DNA of 64,000 bases, from positions 5,428,884 through 5,492,883 of the forward strand of contig CM041541.1 of the NCBI GenBank assembly GCA_023238725.1. The letters are read 5' to 3'. The notes beneath the pieces are model-generated. The model saw only the letters and a list, made by a program, of their open reading frames with translations. It was not told where the DNA came from and did not search any database. The stretch is from Scortum barcoo (taxonomy: Eukaryota > Chordata > Actinopteri > Centrarchiformes > Terapontidae). The number at the start of each line of letters is the position of its first letter. Position 1 is the stretch's first letter. Both the position numbers and the translations under genes were made by a program. This document shows positions 62,423 to 64,000 of this stretch, in pieces.

Positions 62423-63133
62423 GTCAGTTTGTACCCGAACCCTAATTATATTTTTTCCTGCTTGTCATGTTGCTTCTGTTTGTTAAGTGAAAGTGAAATT
62501 AGGTGTGCATCCCTACAACCCCTAATCAGGGACTAGGCACTGTCAGGGGGTTACAGGAAGGGTAAACTTGTGCACTATTAAAAAAAAACATTATATCAAA
62601 ATTAAAGGCAGTGTGTCAGAATAAATGTGTTAGCAACTAGATGTTACCATTAAGTAATTCAGAAATATTTTGTTAATTGTGTAGTCTTTGTGCGGTAGTC
62701 TTTTAACTCACCCCCGCACAGATGGCACGTTCCAGTTTAGGTGTGGCTGAGGAGATAAAAATGCCACTTGCTGGTTTGTAGTGGGGGATGGCTGCCAGTT
62801 TGCTGTGAGGTGTGGGGCCTGGAGTGGAGTGGAGTTTAGCTTTGTGTTGTTTTTGTCGAGCTTTTCCCGCCTGAGGTTTTTGCCCCTCTTGATTTTGTCC
62901 CTAATCAAAAGCGAAGCAGTTTCGCAAAACACTATAGAGTTTGGTGACTCGCAAGACAAAAAAATCCATGCATGGGTCAAGCTCCAAAAAAAGCTAGATC
63001 CTACATTTCTCAGGAAGAAAGAGGAGAGAGGAGATTATATTAACTAGCAAAGAAATGTTTGGGGAAATCATCATTCTGATCATTACTGGCGATGGCTTCA
63101 GTGTCGTCTCAGCAGGGTGTTTTGAGGAGCGCT

Positions 63134-63151
63134 GGGTGGGTGGTGGGGGGG
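63134..63151 (+). other. G-quadruplex motif
   Basis: GGGTGGGTGGTGGGGGGG has two G3 runs plus a G7 run that can be split, giving four G-tracts with short loops. Confidence 0.4.
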
Positions 63152-64000
63152 TCATGTGTATCTCTGGGTTCGGTGACAACTCCCACGTTGCAGTCAAACA
63201 CGCAAATATGGAACGTTTACAGGCACAGCATCACATCTGAAGACAGAGCACATGCTTCCTGTGCCCCCCGGCTCATAGTCTCTGCAGCTCCCCATGATCA
63301 AAGATGGCACTGTGGATGGGAGGAATGGACAGATGGAGAGATGGGTTCGAGCTTGAATTAAGCACACGATTTAGAGCATTTCTTTTTTTTTTTTTTTATT
63401 GTGGATGGCGGATGCATGACTGAATATTTTTAGCTGCCACTGAAGCAGGAATATTGAGTGAAATGATTAATATTCATGCCAATGCATTGGCACGAGTTTG
63501 GTCACAGCATAGGGGGGGGGGCTGCACATGCATAGATGTGCGACAATCCACTATTGTTCATCTAACATGCCCCCACCCCCACAATTTTTTCATTTAGCAC
63601 CATCATGTTTGCACAACCCTTTTGCAAGTATTGGACATGACTGCAATTATACTTTTTAATCACAACAGCCCCTGACTCGAAATTCCTTTTAGCTCAAGGG
63701 CCCATTTCTGTCTTTGTCGGAGGTATGGAAGATATTCTTAACATCACCTCCCAAACAAAAAATCTATTCCAGCGCTAACAAGAAGTTAATGGATTCAGAG
63801 TGGGAACAAACTCCTTAGATTCTCGCTCTGACATCTCCATCATCTTGTACCGCCCTAATCACACAAAAATATTCACATCAGTTTAGCAGAAGTAAAAGTT
63901 CTGCCTTTTTAAGATGTTGACCTGCCACAGTGAGCTTTCATTTTCTTTTTTAGTTTAGCAGCATAACAAAGTGCCTTATCACCGCTGCACTGAAACACTC

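Larger units (their letters stand above)
62225..64000. other. Mostly unique stretch to the end of the window
   Basis: No gene recognised. After the (TA)n array at 62,341 come AT-rich unique DNA, a G-run cluster near 63,134-63,151, a T run at 63,383-63,399 and a G run near 63,512-63,520. Confidence 0.45.

Overview
The window is vertebrate nuclear DNA, most likely from a percomorph (spiny-rayed) teleost fish. The repeat content points there: RTE- and L2/Rex-type LINE fragments, several tRNA-derived SINE families with teleost-type heads and cores, Tc1-like and hAT-like DNA transposon relics, and abundant (CA)n and (TA)n microsatellites. There are no bacterial-style operons and no dense coding. 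The longest open frames are low-complexity or repeat-derived. I found no intact protein gene, rRNA, functional tRNA or CRISPR array, so the window is best read as intergenic DNA (a gene desert) or the inside of a very large intron.

Layout. 1-16 kb is mostly unique AT-rich DNA with a few old repeats: a SINE at 5.65 kb, a degraded repeat at 6.34 kb, an hAT end at 9.0 kb, a dispersed repeat at 10.8 kb and a SINE at 13.65 kb. 16.03-17.04 kb holds the strangest structure: a 1-kb tract in which the left half is built by alternating short exact blocks from two parts of the right half. 19.4-24.9 kb contains two L2-type LINE relics in opposite orientation with the same kind of 3' tail: one is only a 5' end joined to a 3' end, the other is a 1.8-kb reverse-transcriptase copy lacking its catalytic block. 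25.9-26.2 kb is a Tc1-like transposase tail. 26.2-34.4 kb is mainly unique, with (TA)n and (TG)n arrays. 34.4-35.2 kb has two related Tc1-like relics. 35.7-37.5 kb is a dense cluster of CA/GT microsatellites around a 400-bp polypurine tract. 38-45.3 kb mixes LINE 3' ends, a dispersed repeat with an internal inversion, and small hAT-type elements. 45.3-48.5 kb is largely unique and relatively GC-rich. 48.57-49.81 kb is an RTE-type LINE with two internal deletions. 51.2-52.1 kb is AT-rich and repeat-like. The rest is unique DNA with three SINEs (55.56, 61.6, 61.9 kb), another dispersed-repeat copy (59.05 kb) and a second long (TA)n array (62.34 kb).

Function. No genes act together here. The autonomous elements are all broken: the LINEs have deletions or frameshifts, and the transposases survive only as short C-terminal pieces. 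The unique stretches between repeats could hold conserved regulatory elements, but that needs cross-species alignment, which the sequence alone cannot supply. Repeat family names come from recognising motifs and sequence style, not from a database search.
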